A DNA stretch of 7,632 nt from JALXCG01 sp026991065 [NCBI: Gemmatimonadota bacterium]. GTDB taxonomy: Bacteria; GCA-2686955. Below the pieces are notes generated by a model. It was not told the DNA's origin. It did not search any database and worked only from the letters and a program-made list of their open reading frames with translations. The stretch is from assembly GCA_026991065.1 (NCBI GenBank), contig JALXCG010000176.1, positions 1-7,632 of the forward strand, read 5' to 3'. The position numbers and the translations under genes are program-made. Positions 5,986 through 7,632 of the stretch are shown here, in pieces. Within the stretch, counting starts at the first letter, position 1; every line of letters starts with the position of its first letter.

Positions 5986-6203
5986 CTAATGGTGCAATTC
6001 TGACCTACTGATGTAAAAGACCGTGTTAAATTGAAAGCTTTCGCGAACCATCCTCACGCGATGCGTCGTGAATGTGGAACCAACGGGAGCAGCGGCGGCG
6101 TTGCCGCCGTTGTATCACGCAAGAGAATCGACCCATAGCCTACTCCTGGCAGTCCAAGAATGCTGCGGGGCGCCGATGGCGGTGCCTTTGCGGCGGGGGA
6201 ACA
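5986..6203 (+). other. rpoD leader region (218 nt, non-coding)
   Basis: No convincing gene lies between dnaG and rpoD. Bases 5980-6047 are much more AT-rich than the rest of the window. A possible extended -10 promoter is TGT-TAAATT at 6024-6032, without a clear -35. Two abutting perfect palindromes follow: GAAAGCTTTC (6033-6042) and TTCGCGAA (6040-6047). A TTGACT overlapping the dnaG stop (5982-5987) resembles a -35 but has only poor -10 partners. Further on is a GC-rich hairpin (see 6089-6113). The rpoD binding site is GGGGGA at about 6195-6200. No T-rich intrinsic terminator is seen after dnaG, so read-through from dnaG is likely. Confidence 0.45.
6089..6113 (+). other. GC-rich hairpin in the rpoD leader
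   Basis: CGGCGGC (6093-6099) pairs perfectly with GCCGCCG (6103-6109) around a GTT loop. The helix can be extended outward to 6089-6113 through four more pairs, two of them G-T wobbles. There is no T-tract, so termination by itself is unlikely. It may pause transcription or shape the leader of rpoD; function is inferred. Confidence 0.4.
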
Positions 6204-7632
6204 ATGAGCAAAGCATTGTTGCAACAGAAAATCGAACTCCTCAAGAGGGTTTCCGACTATCGCGGCGAGGTCACCAACGGTGTGCTGGACCGCGATGTTC
6301 GTGGAGGTACGATCACTTCCGGGGTGGCCGAGGAACTGGTCCTCTCCGTGAAGTGCAAGTCTTTCGGTTTCGTGGATTCGCGAGAGAGCCTGAACGGCGG
6401 CGGTCGCGATGAGGCGGAACTGAGGCGGTTCCTCGACAGCTCATCCAAACTGATGAAGTTCGATGATCCGGTGCGCATGTACTTGCGCGAAATGGGGAAG
6501 GTGCCGCTCCTGGACCGCGAGGGAGAGGTACAGATTGCCCGGCGCATCGAAGAAGCGCAAAACGGGATCAACTCCAATCTTTTTCGCTTCCACCACGTGG
6601 TCGAGCTGTTCCTGGAGCATTTTGCCGCGATGGAAGCGGATGAGATGCGCCTGGAGGAGATCATCCAGGTCGACACTGCCGCGGTTCCCGGCTCCACGGT
6701 CAAGCAGGATCGTGAACTGCTCACCGAGGTTCGCGGTGTGATCGCCGAATTGCAGGAGGAGTTGCGGCAGCTCTACGCAGAACTCGAGGACGATGAGGGG
6801 AAACTAACCCCCGCGCAACGCAAGGCGATTCGGAAGCGGATCGAAACGCGCCGCCGGCGGATCGGTAGCGAGATCACTCGGGTCAACTTGAAGTCCACCG
6901 AGGTCGATCGTTTTCTCGTCTGCGTCCGTGATTTGGAAGCGGAGTTGGAGCGTTGCGAAGAGGGCATTGCGCAGAAACTGAGTGCGATCGGCGTGTCGTA
7001 CGATCAACTGCTCAACCTGGCGCGCAACGTGGAGCGGGGAAAACCCACGCGGCACAACTCGGCGGAAATCATTGCCACGGCGCGCGAGATTCGGCGCTAC
7101 CGCGAGCGGATCCGCCTCTTGGAGATCGAGAATCACACCACCAAAGAGGCGCTGCGGCGTGGTCTGGCGCGGGTGCGCGAGCATGAAGAGGCGAAAAAGA
7201 AGGCCAAGAGCGAGATGATCGAAGCCAATGTGCGGCTGGTGATCTCGATTGCGAAGCGCTATACCAACCGCGGCTTGGAGTTCCTCGACCTGATTCAGGA
7301 GGGCAACTCCGGTCTGATGCGAGCGGTGGACAAGTTCGACTACAAAAAGGGCTACAAGTTCTCGACCTACGCCACTTGGTGGATCCGGCAGGCGATCACC
7401 CGGGCGATCGCCGATCAGGCCCGCACGATTCGCGTGCCGGTGCACATGATCGAGGCGATCAACAAGGTGGTCAAGGCATCGCGGCGTTTGCTGCAGGAGT
7501 TTGGTCGTGAGCCAACGCCGGAGGAGATCGCCGGGCGTCTGAATCTGCCGGTGGAGAAGGTCAAGAGCGTGCTCAAAGTCGCCCAGGACCCGATCTCCCT
7601 CGACCGGCCCATCGGCGAGGATGAAGATTCCT
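6204..7632 (+). CDS. rpoD: Primary RNA polymerase sigma factor RpoD (sigma70), 3' end beyond window
   Basis: RpoD directs core RNA polymerase to housekeeping promoters. 476 codons are visible with no stop. Residues about 1-60 sit where region 1.1 belongs but are divergent and not acidic. Region 1.2 starts at [12 protein letters not shown] (87-98). A charged non-conserved region runs to about 340. Region 2 begins at [26 protein letters not shown] (342 onward). Region 2.4 is [22 protein letters not shown] (389 onward), with Gln396 and Thr399 at the positions that read the -10 element in E. coli. Region 3.0 VPVHMIE keeps His414 and Glu417, which contact extended -10 DNA. The window ends in the region 3.2 finger ([14 protein letters not shown]), so region 4 (-35 recognition) is not seen. 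The ATG at 6204 is chosen because GGGGGA lies 3-8 nt upstream; an in-frame ATG at 6072 lacks a binding site. Confidence 0.97.
   Translation, partial: MSKALLQQKIELLKRVSDYRGEVTNGVLDRDVRGGTITSGVAEELVLSVKCKSFGFVDSRESLNGGGRDEAELRRFLDSSSKLMKFDDPVRMYLREMGKVPLLDREGEVQIARRIEEAQNGINSNLFRFHHVVELFLEHFAAMEADEMRLEEIIQVDTAAVPGSTVKQDRELLTEVRGVIAELQEELRQLYAELEDDEGKLTPAQRKAIRKRIETRRRRIGSEITRVNLKSTEVDRFLVCVRDLEAELERCEEGIAQKLSAIGVSYDQLLNLARNVERGKPTRHNSAEIIATAREIRRYRERIRLLEIENHTTKEALRRGLARVREHEEAKKKAKSEMIEANVRLVISIAKRYTNRGLEFLDLIQEGNSGLMRAVDKFDYKKGYKFSTYATWWIRQAITRAIADQARTIRVPVHMIEAINKVVKASRRLLQEFGREPTPEEIAGRLNLPVEKVKSVLKVAQDPISLDRPIGEDEDS

Noticed and set aside
5982-6010. TTGACT overlapping the dnaG stop as a -35 element
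   Set aside because: The hexamers 16-18 nt downstream match the -10 consensus at only two or three positions.
6061-6138. 25-codon open frame in the rpoD leader (possible leader peptide)
   Set aside because: There is no binding site before its ATG, no run of regulatory codons, and no sign of alternative terminator/antiterminator pairing.
6072-6203. In-frame 44-codon N-terminal extension of rpoD from ATG 6072, with CRRC and CLC motifs
   Set aside because: The Cys pairs looked zinc-finger-like, but there is no Shine-Dalgarno sequence before 6072, the reading crosses the leader hairpin, sigma factors have no such domain, and ATG 6204 has a good binding site.
1-7632. Mobile element, CRISPR array, toxin-antitoxin or defence system
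   Set aside because: There are no transposase or integrase frames, no spaced direct repeats and no small gene pairs; every major open frame is a recognised housekeeping gene.

Overview
The window is GC-rich (roughly 64% by eye) and almost fully coding on the + strand. It carries a housekeeping gene string: the tail of a probable prmA, then rsmE, hinT, rpsU, mutS2, dnaG and a 3'-truncated rpoD. There are no mobile elements, CRISPR arrays, tRNA or rRNA genes, phage genes or defence genes. The string joins two well-known bacterial neighbourhoods. One is the prmA-rsmE-(hinT)-rpsU block, as in Firmicutes downstream of dnaJ. The other is the proteobacterial macromolecular-synthesis operon rpsU-dnaG-rpoD, here with mutS2 between rpsU and dnaG. 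Base composition, the bS21 sequence, and a primary sigma factor with region 1.1 and a long non-conserved region point to a Gram-negative lineage, probably of the former Deltaproteobacteria (Desulfobacterota, Desulfuromonadota or Myxococcota). That placement is inference; the phylum is not proven by the window.

Layout. Positions 1-1286 hold the prmA tail, rsmE (coupled to it by an ATGA overlap) and hinT, closed by a clear Rho-independent terminator (1271-1302) whose loop holds the hinT stop codon. Positions 1303-1610 hold a probable promoter region and rpsU, whose start codon lies in a small hairpin next to a distant Shine-Dalgarno sequence. Positions 1611-1815 are non-coding but dense in inverted repeats, the best candidate here for an undescribed structured RNA element. 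Positions 1816-5985 hold mutS2 and dnaG, 15 nt apart and surely co-transcribed. Positions 5986-6203 are a 218-nt leader with an AT-rich stretch and a GC hairpin. Positions 6204-7632 hold the first 476 codons of rpoD, cut by the window edge before region 4.

How they work together. PrmA and RsmE methylate ribosomal protein L11 and 16S rRNA. bS21 is a 30S subunit protein at the mRNA/anti-SD platform. MutS2 is an Smr-domain ATPase linked to recombination suppression and, more recently, to rescue of collided ribosomes. DnaG primes replication and RpoD is the housekeeping sigma factor. The cluster therefore ties ribosome function, replication initiation and transcription together.

No exotic new system is visible. 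The most interesting signals are regulatory: a near-consensus sigma70-type promoter inside dnaG (4769-4797) that could express rpoD separately; an A7 slippery heptamer in frame in dnaG just upstream of it, giving a 181-residue truncated product on -1 slippage; the folded rpsU-mutS2 intergenic region; and a divergent, non-acidic sigma region 1.1.
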